DNA of 64,000 nucleotides from assembly GCA_010093605.1 (NCBI GenBank), contig MU004193.1, positions 271,324 to 335,323 of the forward strand. The letters are read 5' to 3'. The DNA comes from Lophium mytilinum. Lineage: Eukaryota > Ascomycota > Dothideomycetes > Mytilinidiales > Mytilinidiaceae. The translations under genes and the position numbers were made by a program. The notes under the pieces were generated by a model, which had not been told where the DNA came from, ran no database searches, and was given only the letters and a program-made list of their open reading frames with translations. Below, piece after piece: positions 12,182-21,991 of the stretch (position 1 is the stretch's first letter; each line of letters opens with the position of its first letter).

Positions 12182-12830
12182 ATGTCTTCCACCACGCAAA
12201 CGAATGGCTCAGCTAGGCCGAACATGAACGGATCGGCTACGGCAGACTCAAAGACTCAAGACGAGCTCCTCCAGCTCAATCTGGAGCTTAAGAACATGAG
12301 GAAGGAGGAGACTTACGCAAAATTCCATGGTGATGATCTCATCGGAGTCTGTACTCCCTCAGCTGGATAACGAACTTCATTGACCAAAATCGCAGGACAA
12401 ATACGCCCGGCAAGGGTTCATTGCAAATCTCAAGAACTCCACAGATGACTTCTAGAGAATCCTAACGGCGAAGAATATGCCTACGGTCATGAAGATCCTA
12501 GGCAAAGCTATAACTTTCCAAGGCGTGGATGTAAGTACGCACCGAAGCCAAGTTTCGAGTCTTCTAACGATCTGATAGATGAAAGCTGGAGCTTCCCTTG
12601 TTGCATCAATGTCGAACGACAGCAACAGAAGAAGAGGTCTCATTGAAAGTCAAGTCAAATCGAAATACGACAAAATGCTGCATCCGCCGCTAACGTACCT
12701 CGGAGACGCGTTTCAGTATCGTACAGCCGACGGGAAATTCAACAATGTCATGTCCCCCCAGCTTAGACAGACAGGCGCGCCGTCTGCCATACCCCAGATG
12801 TCTCGCAGGCCCTGTTTAGAGATCGTCTTA
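12182..12830 (+). pseudogene. N-terminal relic of a Ppo-type fatty-acid dioxygenase
   Basis: From ATG 12182 a Ser/Asn-rich leader is followed by a segment that must be spliced (acceptor near 12395) into DKYARQGFIANLKNSTDDF, then an in-frame TAG at 12453-12455, then on through a good 48-nt intron (12531-12578, GTAAGT...CTAAC...GATAG). The reading then gives HPPLTYLGDAFQYRTADG, the hallmark of the N-terminal haem-peroxidase (dioxygenase) half of linoleate diol synthases / psi-producing oxygenases. These enzymes make oxylipins that regulate sporulation. Homology fades after about 12800 and the remaining about 900 residues, including the haem ligands and P450 half, are absent. The TAG is what a C-to-T change in CAG would give. 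Certainly non-functional as a dioxygenase. Confidence 0.65.
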
Positions 12831-12890
12831 GGGTCGCCTTTGTTGGACCATTGTTTCCAAGTACTCTTGAACTCCACATCTTCTTCTTCT

Positions 12891-13355
12891 CACAGCGTGT
12901 CGTCTTCTTTCGGATTCGACTCTCGGTACAACGCCAGTGCAGTCTTCCATCGGGCGCTGTCCAACACGTCCATTTCTATCTCGGCAGCGCCAGAATCTTC
13001 TGCAACGTCGCTGTGTGCCACGCTTGGCCAGACCCGCTCCATCCAACAGTCCCACCCCGTCCCGTTGTGATTGTCTTCGAGCTCGGGTGGGCGTTGAGCT
13101 ACCCAGGAGATGACCGCGATGAATTCCGAAGGATTGATCTTTATCCAGGCCTTGAATTGTTAGTCCAAACCCGATATCACTTCATTCGTCACGTACTTTA
13201 TCTTTGCCTGTCCTAAATGCCTCGTCTTCAATCACAATTGCTGCCGCTTGGGCCGCCCATGTGTCGCCGGTGTTGTGGTGGCTCGGTCCGCTCATGTTGA
13301 TGGTGATCGTGCCTGAGATGTCAACTTCGGGCTCCTGCGGATGACTAAGTGGCAT
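12891..13355 (-). CDS. small hypothetical protein (two exons)
   Basis: Reading minus: exon 13355-13197 from ATG, intron 13196-13140 (GTACGT donor, CTAAC branch, acceptor ATAAG; 57 nt), exon 13139-12891 ending TGA, 135 aa. The two exons join in frame (GKDK/INPSEFIAVISWV). An earlier AG (CAATTCAAG) would break the frame. Composition is that of a normal soluble protein, with two Trp-rich segments (AVISWVAQRPPELED, GWDCWMERVWPSV). I recognise no family. The 5' end could extend further, since the frame is open to about 13454 without another ATG. It lies tail-to-tail with the dioxygenase relic. Confidence 0.35.
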
Positions 13356-13540
13356 ACCTATGGCGACGATGGGTGGGCGTTGATTAGTGTCATGGTGTAG
13401 TCTTTGCGAGCCGAGGGTTGCTAAGTGAGGTCGTTGCCCGAGAGTTGTAATCACGTGCGATTTCCAATTGGCTCTAGTCTTACCTTTTTCACTACTTCTT
13501 CTATCGTCGTCCGATTCCTCTTATTCTTACTCAATTTCGT

Positions 13541-14689
13541 ATGAAGGACGGCGCAAGTATGGCTGACCCACACAGTTTGATGGTTCTTGAAAAGTTTGCT
13601 GCTGCGAACGACATGCCGAGTGTACGGCGGGACAGAGCCTGGTTCCGCAGGTTGCACGATGAGACAGTGGAGTTTGGTGAGTGAGGGTCTATGCCGCTAA
13701 TTATTAATCTCTAACCATTCCAGTCGCTAGTCGAGCTTCGGCTTTGGCTACAGAAGAACGCTCGCATCTCAATCGTGGCTATATAGGGGCAACAGAATAA
13801 CATGCCAGCAAAAATGAGCTTGGCGAAATACAATGCCAGAAATTTAAGCGAGACGCCTCCGTTGCCGCTCTAAGCCAGATTTAGCTGTAGCGTTAAACTT
13901 CAGCGTCTATGCAGAATTATCTAGCATGCATAACTTATATAGCCCCGGCACACCGGCGCAGAGCTGCCTAGCTATTATATGATGGCTAAAAGCAACCGCC
14001 AGCAATATAAAACTTGGGAAATCCACCTTACAGTAGCTAGTTTCCCCGGTCGCATGTCCTCTATAAGTGCCTGTAAGGTATATAAGAGGGAAAGTAGAGG
14101 GTTAGGGGGCGGCTAAGTGTTATATTATTTAGCGGTTACTCGGCTAACTTAGCACGTGCTATGCATATGCACGCCTCCCCCTTATCTTCTCCTGTCCCCC
14201 TTAGCTAATTTTCTATTCTACTTACCTTACAGGCACTTATAGAGGACATGCAACTAGGGAAACTAGCTACTATAAGGTAGATTTCCTAAGTTTAGTATTA
14301 CTAGCGGGTGCTTTTAGCTATTATATAATAGCTGGGTAGCTCTACAGGCTAAGATAAGTTATACAATGCCGGAAAATAACTTGTAGACGCTAAGGGCCGG
14401 GTTATAGTGCTAATTTACAGTAGTCTACACTGGATTTGGCATTGCTTAAGGCTGGTGGCGTCTGTAATGCATTTTCTGGCATTGTATTTCGCTAAGCTAA
14501 TTTTTGCTGGCATGTTATTCTATTACCCAGCTATGTAGACGTATTATCATCTACCCCGGCAAAGAAAGATTCCAATTTGAATACGACAGCATCTTCGACC
14601 TTGCGCCGGGAGGCTACGAACTCGCGGTCACCATCGGTCTTGCACAGATCTCCGACCTACTCTCCGCCGGCCCCGGCTTCACGCCATGA
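13541..14689 (+). pseudogene. unknown gene interrupted by a TIR element
   Basis: Exon 1 starts at ATG 13541 (MKDGASMADPHSLMVLEKF...) and ends at 13676; a textbook 47-nt intron follows (13677-13723: GTGAGT, CTAAC, TTCCAG). Exon 2 runs to GATEY at 13799, where a 716-bp inverted-repeat element is inserted at a TA. Reading resumes in the same frame at 14518 (SITQLCRR...) and continues to a TGA at 14687-14689. Without the element and one TA, the frame is continuous, about 130 aa. I do not recognise the protein. The reading frame therefore appears to have been intact before insertion. An alternative frame from about 14520 to 15170 is also open, so the real 3' end may lie further on after a splice or frameshift. 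Confidence 0.5.
13798..14517. mobile_element. 716-bp TIR element (MITE/foldback type) with TA target duplication
   Basis: The element spans 13800-14515. Both ends begin ACATGCCAGCAAAAAT (right end read as its complement) and are flanked by TA (13798-13799 and 14516-14517), the target duplication of Tc1/mariner-type transposition. The arms are inverted copies over long stretches, up to about 300 bp: a second well-matched block, containing GCATGTCCTCTATAAGTGCC, lies at about 14050-14075 and again inverted at about 14230-14255. Mismatches between arms are mainly C/T and G/A, with the right arm more AT-rich, as expected from RIP. No transposase ORF is present, so it is non-autonomous. The two flanks themselves form AGAA-TA-TTCT, a palindromic target. 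Confidence 0.85.
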
Positions 14690-15170
14690 GCCCACGTTAC
14701 CCCAGCAGCCTTCCGGTCCCCGTCCGACCAGTATCTACTCTCAGCAGTCCTCGGCCTTGTGCCAGGACCAAACATCTGATTCCCGCCTTGGCTTTCAGGC
14801 CTTTCCGGTCACCGATTCATTTGCAGTGCCAGCAACTAGACCGCATGCCTCCATCCTTATTAAGAATGAGGGTAGCAGTTCTTCGGGGGACTCAAGGTCT
14901 TCGTCTCCGGCTGGTCGGGGACCAATCCTTTCGGATATCGACATGGCGAGTGTGAAATCGGTGGTATCAGATCGACATGTCTCGGTAGATGGGAGTTCGC
15001 AGGGTGATGCAGAGATGGCGGATTTTCCCAATAAGGAATCCTCCTCCCCGACACGACAACAGCAGGCTTTTTTGGCCTTCGGAGTGTCTCAAACCGCCTC
15101 CTATGCAGCAATCACGAAGTGTATTTCAAATTTAATGCAGCCTTCAGGAGTTCTTCAACCCTTCATCTAA
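14577..15170 (+). CDS. possible Ser/Pro-rich ORF (doubtful)
   Basis: An open frame of 197 codons with no ATG at its 5' end (TTG at 14577; first clear ATG at 14943). The composition is low-complexity Ser/Pro/Gln, then PILSDIDMASVKSVVSDRHV and a mixed C-terminus. It overlaps the end of the interrupted gene in another frame and could be a downstream exon of that gene reached by an unseen splice. No domain recognised; weak call. Confidence 0.2.
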   Translation: MNTTASSTLRREATNSRSPSVLHRSPTYSPPAPASRHEPTLPQQPSGPRPTSIYSQQSSALCQDQTSDSRLGFQAFPVTDSFAVPATRPHASILIKNEGSSSSGDSRSSSPAGRGPILSDIDMASVKSVVSDRHVSVDGSSQGDAEMADFPNKESSSPTRQQQAFLAFGVSQTASYAAITKCISNLMQPSGVLQPFI

Positions 15171-15680
15171 ACCCGCACACGACATCAAATGCCTCACGAA
15201 AATATCGGCCGAGTTCAATCCCGTGGTCTCTACCGCCTAACCTTCCTACTCTGGGCCTAATTCGTACCGCTGGTCCGTATCGAGCTACTAGGAACCCGTT
15301 CCGGATATGGCATCCGTATACCCCGCATGAGTCTAGACCAAAGGGGATGCGCCCCAGACTATCATGCTTTCCCCGGATTCTGCATCAAACCATGTTTTCA
15401 CCTACAGGTCGAAACTCCGAGCCCTCTGACTGGCTGAACAGCCCCTCGTGATAGAACTCTAAACCTCGCCACGACCCTGCCGCATCTGCCGCATGGCCGC
15501 CCACGGGTCATGTCCCAATCAGTCGGGCCGGCTATGAAACTTTCCTCTCCAACACATCCTCTCTCCCGCCTCACCGCTCACGCAAACCCTCATCACCCTC
15601 GTCGCACCCCTCGCGACTCCACCTTCTTCGTGTAGAATGGCCTTGCCCGCCGTGGTCGCCTATCAAGCGTATTCCGCAGG
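15171..15680. other. intergenic region
   Basis: About 500 bp without a supported gene. It presumably holds the promoter of the membrane-protein gene starting at 15681. Confidence 0.3.
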
Positions 15681-16901
15681 ATGACAACCGCCTCGTTTCA
15701 TTTCTACAATGGCCATCAGAATGCCACCGCCGTCATCGTCGTCGTTTGCTCCGCCATCTCGCTCTACAATGCGCTTGAGCTGCTGCTTCTCATCTTGACG
15801 ACCTTCCATGTGTACCGCGGACTGTACTTCTCGTCGCTCGTGGCTGCGAGCGCGGGGATAATCCTCTACGTCCTCGGCTTCCTCTTCGAGTACTTCAAAC
15901 TCGCGCCGGAAGCGGTCGGGATCGCGGTCGACACGCTCGGATGGACGCTGATGGTGACCGGGCAGAGCGTCGTGCTCTACTCGCGCCTCGGGATAGTAAT
16001 GGGGGAAGGGCATAGGCGCGGGCGAGTGCTAAGAGCCGTGAAGTGGATGATTATCCTCGACGCCCTGATCTTCCACACTATGACGACCGGTACGCTATCC
16101 CCCAACCCCCCTCTCCTCCAGCATCCCGAAAGAATAGTCCTAGAGACGAAATCAGGAGAACGAGGGCTAATTAGGGTCAACAACAGTCGTCGTCTTCGGC
16201 GCCCACTTCAGCACCTCCCCCTTCTACACCGCCTACACCGCCATCGAAAAAATCCAAATGACCGCCTTCACCCTGCAGGAATTCATCCTGTCCGGCTTGA
16301 TATCTACTACGTGCTGCAGATCCTGCGCTCGCGGCGGCGGCCCGAGTTCCTCCCGTCGACTACCTCGAACTCGCACGCCCGGTCCTCGTTCGGCTCGACG
16401 AAGCGCATCATGTACCAGCTGTTTAGTATCAATGTGATTATTATCGCGCTGGATGTCGGGTTGCTGGTTGTTGAGTATATGAACCTGCACGTCATGGAGC
16501 AGACGTTCAAGGGCGTTACCTACTCCGTGAAGCTGAAGCTTGAGTTCGCGATCCTTAGTAAACTCGTTGAGCTGACAAGGCCGTCGGCGGGGCAGGGGAC
16601 GGCGTCTGGGGTCGATTTCGCGTCGGCGGGGTCGGGACCGTGTCTTGGGCCGGATGATACGGGGATTGGGGCAAGGCAGGGGTCTGGGGCGGTGAATTGC
16701 TTCTCGACGGAGTGGTATGATGGCACCGAGCATGAGTGTAGTGTGGAGTTGGGGAGGGTGGCGAGTGCGGAGAAGCCGAGGTGGTTGGAGGAGTTGGAGA
16801 AGGAGGGGGTGGAGCATGTGGAGCGGGTGTATTCGAGGAGAGGGGGGGAGGAGGGGGGGGATGTGTTGTATGCGAGTGCGATGAGGTCGTTGGATAGGTG
16901 A
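15681..16901 (+). pseudogene. multi-pass integral membrane protein (DUF7703-like) with a frameshift
   Basis: From ATG 15681 exon 1 encodes about four hydrophobic helices (NATAVIVVVCSAISLYNALE, SLVAASAGIILYVLGFLFEY and others). Donor GTACGC at 16090 and acceptor CAACAG at 16186 define a 97-nt phase-1 intron. Exon 2 then reads VVVFGAHFSTSPFYTAYTAI...KIQMTAFTLQEFILSGL, the characteristic middle of this fungal membrane family. At about 16296-16301 the frame must shift by one to continue as DIYYVLQILRSRRRPEF, another helix and an acidic tail ending SAMRSLDR. The unspliced reading skips the conserved middle by running in the wrong frame. Either a 1-nt deletion has broken the gene or the base call is wrong. 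The cellular role of this family is unknown. Confidence 0.6.
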
Positions 16902-18556
16902 TTTAATGGTAATATCTTTAAAGTCATTGCTGATTAGGGGGGTTACTGATGGCGCTTTTTGTGATGGTTTGGAAACGGAGAACGGTTCACGTGATGCTCG
17001 AACTGGCACGTGCATGCCGCGTGGCCTCGGGTCTGGTGAGGTATATATATTTCGACTGCCTGCCTCCCCAAAGCCTCGCTCAAGGAAGCCGGTCCTCGGT
17101 TTGACATCAAGTTACAATGGGGCTGGCGACGGGTGGATTGGGTGTGGGGGTGGGAGGTGGCGAGGTGGGTTCAACAGAGCTCCAGGCAGGATCTCATGGT
17201 CCTGTGGAGTAGCCTGTGGTTTGCAAAACGTCCCGATCCCCCCATCCATGGCTGTGGCCGCGTTTGCAAATCGGTGCGCAAGACCAACTATGGGAACTGC
17301 TTTCGCACAACCAAATTTCCAAGTGTACGATGCCTGGGGGATTGGATCAATCCGGTCCAGTCGGCGCCCCATGGTCCGAGGGCTGGGGTTGGTGGGAGTT
17401 TCAAAACTGGAAGATGGGGACGTTGATGAGGGAGGTGGGGAGTGGAAGTGGGGCTGATAGGGGAAGGAGCAGTTCGTGGTGCAGTTCATCGATGTATCCG
17501 GCTGACTGAGAACAGTTCTGTTAGTGATTGTTTTAGGTAAGTGGGTAGGAATGATGTTAGTCGTCGTCTTCTGAGAGGTTTTCCGTCACAGCGGGCTTGT
17601 TTCGATGTGTATCATCAATAAAAAAGCTTCTTTTCCGCCTTGCAGCGCAAACCACTTCCTTACTCCACATAGTCCTTCCGACTCTTTCGAGGTTGATCTC
17701 CAAGCTCCAAGACCATAAGATGGTCGTGCAGTCTGTTTTGCTCAAAGCATCACAAGGCACTCGTTGTGATCATAAGGAGGGTAGATACACAGTTCTTATA
17801 CTGGGGGATCTAGATTATGTCAGCAAGGGCACGTGATAAGCATGTGACTGTCGTCTTTCCCGAGAGTAAATATACGCTGCCCTTGGCATGCTAGCCGAGC
17901 CTCTAAACTCATCAGTAAAAGGGGCGTGATTTTCCCAAACACGAAAGATAAAATAAAGATAGCGTGCCAAGGTGGGCGTAAGACGGTATGCCTATTGTCT
18001 CCTCGGGATTTAAAAAAAGCGATCCACTCAGAGCGCATGTCGTCAGAGGGATGACTGGCATCTAAGAGATGGCAAGTTCTCTGAGAGAGTTCTTCATTAC
18101 GCAAACTTGCGACCGTTTAGCATGTGAGACACCAGCTGTAGATTAAGGAGTTGATATTTTGCAATTTTCTCCTGTAAAGCCCACTAACAATTAAAAGGGA
18201 AGTTGAAATGTAAAGATTCTGACAGGCGTGAGCGTTTCATGCACCCCGCATCCCGAAAATGGATTGCATCGTCATGATCTACATTGCGCAGGTACTCAAC
18301 TGTTTCTTAGCCCCCAAGACGATCCTAATGCTACATACCGTACCCTGTTCGGGAAACTTGCAGGATCGGTGCCGTAATCTCCGCACCTAACATCCATCCT
18401 TTTCTATAGGCTCGGTTCTACATAGACCGAGCAAGACTACAAGCATCGTGATCAGATTGACCGAGCATAGCCACAGGTCAGATTTTCGTATGTACTTAGA
18501 CTCTCCACTACCCGCTCTTATATATATGCAAGGAGGGGTTCCTTTGCTTCGCAGCT
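16902..18556. other. 1.65-kb intergenic region
   Basis: Overlapping open frames at 16906-17457 (+) and 17112-17489 (-) exist, but both look like consequences of G/C-rich composition and match no family. The remainder is the upstream region of the rhamnosidase gene. Confidence 0.35.
18518..18527 (+). promoter_or_regulatory. TATA-like element of the rhamnosidase gene
   Basis: TTATATATAT about 30-40 bp upstream of the ATG at 18557, implying a short 5' leader. Position and sequence only. Confidence 0.4.
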
Positions 18557-20647
18557 ATGTTTTCCTTCTCGTCTATTGTCGTTTCCTTAACTTCTATACC
18601 GTTGCTTGCCATAGCACAGGATGACACCTCCTGGCATAAATATGTTCGTGCTCCGAGCACAGCACTTGTCTCGCCATCTCGCATCGTCTCTACCTTGAAC
18701 AATGTCACAAACGCGGATGCGCTGCTAACTACCGACTCGGACTACGCTACCCTGTCTCGAGCCGATGGAAGCGCAAATACTACGTCGCCTACTATAACTA
18801 TCGACTTCGGTCTTAATGTGGTCGGATTCCCGATCTTCACATTCGCGGGCGCCTCATCAAATAACCCTGGAATCCGTGTGGCGTTCTCCGAAACCATGGA
18901 ATATCTCACAGATAGAAGCGATTTCACCCGCTCGGACAATGGCGACACCATCACGCACGGCACCGATCAACACGCTGTCCCAGCCAACGCAAGCGTCTGG
19001 ACCGACGTCCATGGCTGCCAGGCATCCACCCCAAACCAGGTCTGCGCTGATGGTCTCCACGGCTTCAGATATATGAAAGTATGGCTTGACGCTCTAGCCG
19101 AAGACGAGCCCCTCGCGAACCCGTCCGGCGAGGTGAAGGTTCAGAGCGTGCAATTGAACTATACCGCGCTTCGAGGAACCTCGGACACCTTTGAAGGGTG
19201 GTTCGAGTGCGGGGATGAAGAGTTGACGCAGTATTGGTACGATGCCGCGTATACCAACGATATGAACATCGATCTCTTCCTAAAAGATTACATCGACCCG
19301 CGGACCGCCTATACAGAGTCTCTCGATGGGCAGCAGGTACTTTTCGACGGTGCAAAACGAGATCGAGATCCTTATATCGGAGATCTCGCCGTTTCTGGCC
19401 GAACACTATATTTGACGCATCCGAAATCCAAGATAGCCGCAAAGAACATGCTAGTAGACCTGGCGAATCATCAAAGGAGTGATGGCTGGATACCGCCCGC
19501 CAGTATCAACAACTACACACTCCCGCTCTACGATTATCCCCTTTGGTGGGTATTGACCTCTTACGATTATGTATTATACACCGGCGACACGAGCTACCTA
19601 GACCAAGTCTACCCAGCTCTCGTCAAACTCCTAGATACCTACTATCCCGCCAACACCGACAACACCACAAACCTGCTATTCAAAGGCGATCCATTTGGCA
19701 CATCAGGATACGGTGACTACGCCTTCCTCCCACGCAACGGCTCAGTCACATACTACAACGCCCTCTACGTCTACGCCCTCAAAGCCGCTTCCGAAATGGT
19801 GCCTTGGGTCGGCAAAGAAGACACGTCGGACTGGAGAAGCCGCGCGGAAACCGTCGCCACCGCTCTGAACGCCAACCTCTGGGACGACGCTGCAGGAGCC
19901 TACCTCGACTCGACCCTCGGCCCTATCCGCCACGCCCAAGACGGCAACTCCATCGCCATCCTCTCCGGTGCTGCCCCCTCTAATCGATCCGCCTCCGCAT
20001 TATCCTATCTCTCCAAGAATATGCACCAGCCCTACGGCAACGCCTTCTACGACGCCGCCGGCGACGCTCTCGGCACCGACTTCTCCACCCGCGTATACGC
20101 CTTCATCTCCTACTTCGAGATCTCCGCGCGCTTCGAGACGAACGTCTCCGACACCGCCGTCGAGCAGATCAAGCGAATGTATGGGTGGATGGCGAGCCAA
20201 GACCCAGGTGTCACGATGTGGGAGGGCATCGGGAAGAACGGGAGCTACTACGAAGAGGGATTCACGAGCTGTGCGCATGGGTGGAGTACGGGGGTGTTGC
20301 CGGCGTTGACGAATTATGTGCTAGGAGTGAAGCCGACGGGGCCGGGGTTCCGCACGTTTGTGTTCAAGCCGGTGGTGACGGAGGGTGTGACGTGGGCGAA
20401 GGGGGTGGTGCCGACACCGGGTGGGGGGATTGGGGTGGATTGGAGTGGGAAGGTGTGTAAGGTGAGTCCACCGGAAGGGAGCAAGGGGAGTGTGAGTGTG
20501 CCGGCGGAGAGGGAGGGGACTGTGAGTGTTGATGAGGTGGTTGTATGGGAGGATGGGGTGAGTAAGGGGTCTGGGGCGAGGTTTGAGAGTGGATATGTCA
20601 CTGTTGATATCAAAGGGGGGAAGCAGGTCACGGTGAGCGTTAAGTGA
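18557..20647 (+). CDS. secreted GH78-type alpha-L-rhamnosidase
   Basis: An intronless 696-aa ORF. Residues 1-20 (MFSFSSIVVSLTSIPLLAIA) form a cleavable signal peptide, and several NxT/NxS sequons fit secretion. The N-terminal half is a beta-rich module (TITIDFGLNVVGFPIFTF; FRYMKVWLD). The catalytic (alpha/alpha)6 six-hairpin domain follows from about residue 225, with the acid-rich signature LFDGAKRDRDPYIGDLAVSG around residues 262-281 and MWEGIGKNGSYYEEGFTSCAHGWSTG near 555-580. A C-terminal beta domain (GPGFRTFVFKPVV) closes the protein. GH78 enzymes release terminal L-rhamnose from plant flavonoid glycosides and pectic polymers outside the cell. The length is typical of the fungal single-domain form. 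It is convergent with the RING-like gene, with stop codons 143 bp apart. Confidence 0.92.
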   Translation: MFSFSSIVVSLTSIPLLAIAQDDTSWHKYVRAPSTALVSPSRIVSTLNNVTNADALLTTDSDYATLSRADGSANTTSPTITIDFGLNVVGFPIFTFAGASSNNPGIRVAFSETMEYLTDRSDFTRSDNGDTITHGTDQHAVPANASVWTDVHGCQASTPNQVCADGLHGFRYMKVWLDALAEDEPLANPSGEVKVQSVQLNYTALRGTSDTFEGWFECGDEELTQYWYDAAYTNDMNIDLFLKDYIDPRTAYTESLDGQQVLFDGAKRDRDPYIGDLAVSGRTLYLTHPKSKIAAKNMLVDLANHQRSDGWIPPASINNYTLPLYDYPLWWVLTSYDYVLYTGDTSYLDQVYPALVKLLDTYYPANTDNTTNLLFKGDPFGTSGYGDYAFLPRNGSVTYYNALYVYALKAASEMVPWVGKEDTSDWRSRAETVATALNANLWDDAAGAYLDSTLGPIRHAQDGNSIAILSGAAPSNRSASALSYLSKNMHQPYGNAFYDAAGDALGTDFSTRVYAFISYFEISARFETNVSDTAVEQIKRMYGWMASQDPGVTMWEGIGKNGSYYEEGFTSCAHGWSTGVLPALTNYVLGVKPTGPGFRTFVFKPVVTEGVTWAKGVVPTPGGGIGVDWSGKVCKVSPPEGSKGSVSVPAEREGTVSVDEVVVWEDGVSKGSGARFESGYVTVDIKGGKQVTVSVK

Positions 20648-20790
20648 GGCCAAAAGTAGAATACTTATCATCAGTATCTTAAGATGTATCATTTTCTTTC
20701 ATTCTCATTCTCTGCGCCTTCATAGCCAGCCCTTTAGCATACCGTCCATCATACCCATCTAAGCCCCGCAATCTACACTTAATAAAACCT

Positions 20791-21474
20791 CTATTCCTCT
20801 CCCATCTCCTCCGCCCTCTCCTCCATGCGCTTCTCCAATCTCTCTTCCAACCCCTTCCTCTCCCCCCTCTCCCCTTCCGTCTCCACATACACCAACCTTC
20901 CACACGCCGGACAAAACTTACTCCCCCTCACCGCCACTAAAAAGCAATCCCGCCCCACCACACACCCGCACGGTACCCTCACTGCCACCTCCCTGAGATA
21001 GTCCTCCACCACCTCCCCCCACTCCCTCAAACACTTCCCGCACCCCTCCCCCTCCAGCTCCTCTACCGCAACTCTTGGACACCGCTCCCCAAACTCCGCA
21101 AAGAACTGCGTGCGCGTCGGCGTAACATACCCCTCTTCAGGCATATCCCCTTCCTCCCATTCGAAGAGATGAGCGCCGCATTTCGGGCATTTGTTGGAGG
21201 AGCGGAGGTGGTGTGTTAGGCAGTGCCCGCCGAGGATACAGTTGCAGGGGAGGCGGACAGGCGCTTCAGCGGGTAGGGTGGGTTGAGTGGGGTCGGGGGT
21301 GTTGTAGCGGCGGCCGCAGGTGAAGCAGGGGGTTGTTGGTGTGGAGCGGGTGGGGAGGGTGGCGGGCCAGGTGAGGGCGAAGGTGGTTCTGGGAGGTGGA
21401 GTGTAGGTCTTGTCTTGCAGATTGCTAGGTGTGGGGTTGGGCTTGGTGCGTTTAGTGTAGTTTTTGGGTGGCAT
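20791..21474 (-). CDS. double RING-like zinc-finger protein
   Basis: ATG 21474 (MPPKNYTKRTK) gives 227 aa; the frame is open further 5' but in leader-like, Pro/His-rich sequence. Module 1: CFTCGRRY ... PCNCILGGHCLTHHL ... KCPKCG. Module 2: CGKCLREWGEVVEDY ... PCGCVVGRDCFLVAV ... FCPACGRLVY. Both have paired CxxC ends and a central C-x-C-x2-G-x2-C instead of the canonical RING C-x-H-x2-[CH]-x2-C. The tail is a charged coiled coil rich in Glu/Arg. A ubiquitin-ligase role is plausible by resemblance only; the altered ligands could mean lost E2 binding. Shares the unusual G variant with the gene at 23712. Confidence 0.75.
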   Translation of the reverse strand: MPPKNYTKRTKPNPTPSNLQDKTYTPPPRTTFALTWPATLPTRSTPTTPCFTCGRRYNTPDPTQPTLPAEAPVRLPCNCILGGHCLTHHLRSSNKCPKCGAHLFEWEEGDMPEEGYVTPTRTQFFAEFGERCPRVAVEELEGEGCGKCLREWGEVVEDYLREVAVRVPCGCVVGRDCFLVAVRGSKFCPACGRLVYVETEGERGERKGLEERLEKRMEERAEEMGEE

Positions 21475-21990
21475 AGTGGAGGTTGAGGTTGGGTGGGTGT
21501 GCTTAGGTTGCTGAGAGTTCAAGCTGGGGTGGTTTAAGGTGGCGAAGTTGAAGAGCAGTGGAGGATGGGCTTGTGTGCGTTTGAGGATGTTTATCTTGAA
21601 GTTGTAGTGGTTTGGTGGTAGGGGCAGGCGATTGGAAACTAGGAGTGTGAATGAGCTTGCTTGGTTTGTCTGGCTGCTTGCGAGGTCATGCTGTTGAAGT
21701 CTTTCCACGTGCTTCTTCGTGGGAGCTATCCGAGCATTCTACGGGTCTGGTTGTATAAGCTAAGGTCTTAGATTAAATGGCCTCATTCACCTTCACTTCA
21801 AAGCAGATCTAAGATGTTCGATACCTTCTCGAGGTGACCCCAGCAAGGATCGTTCCTAAGAAAGAATAGACAAGCGTGAAGACGTTTTCGGACTCTTCGG
21901 AGTTCCTTTCCAGCAGGATCGCTGCGGCCTTGTTAAGGGACTACATGCAGTGGTATGAACAAGGAGTTTGGATAGGAGTAGAAATGTACC
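21475..21990. other. intergenic region upstream of the double RING-like gene
   Basis: About 500 bp of upstream sequence leading into the tandem-repeat tract. No gene seen. Confidence 0.35.
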
Positions 21991-21991
21991 G

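Noticed and set aside
16906-17489. Overlapping open frames on both strands (183 and 125 codons)
   Set aside because: Both are GC-skewed, low-complexity and match no domain; they arise from the same G-rich stretch and neither has a supporting splice or neighbour.
20000-20640. Minus-strand and other-frame ORFs across the 3' half of the rhamnosidase gene
   Set aside because: They are shadows of a high-GC third-position coding gene with full-length domain support on the plus strand.
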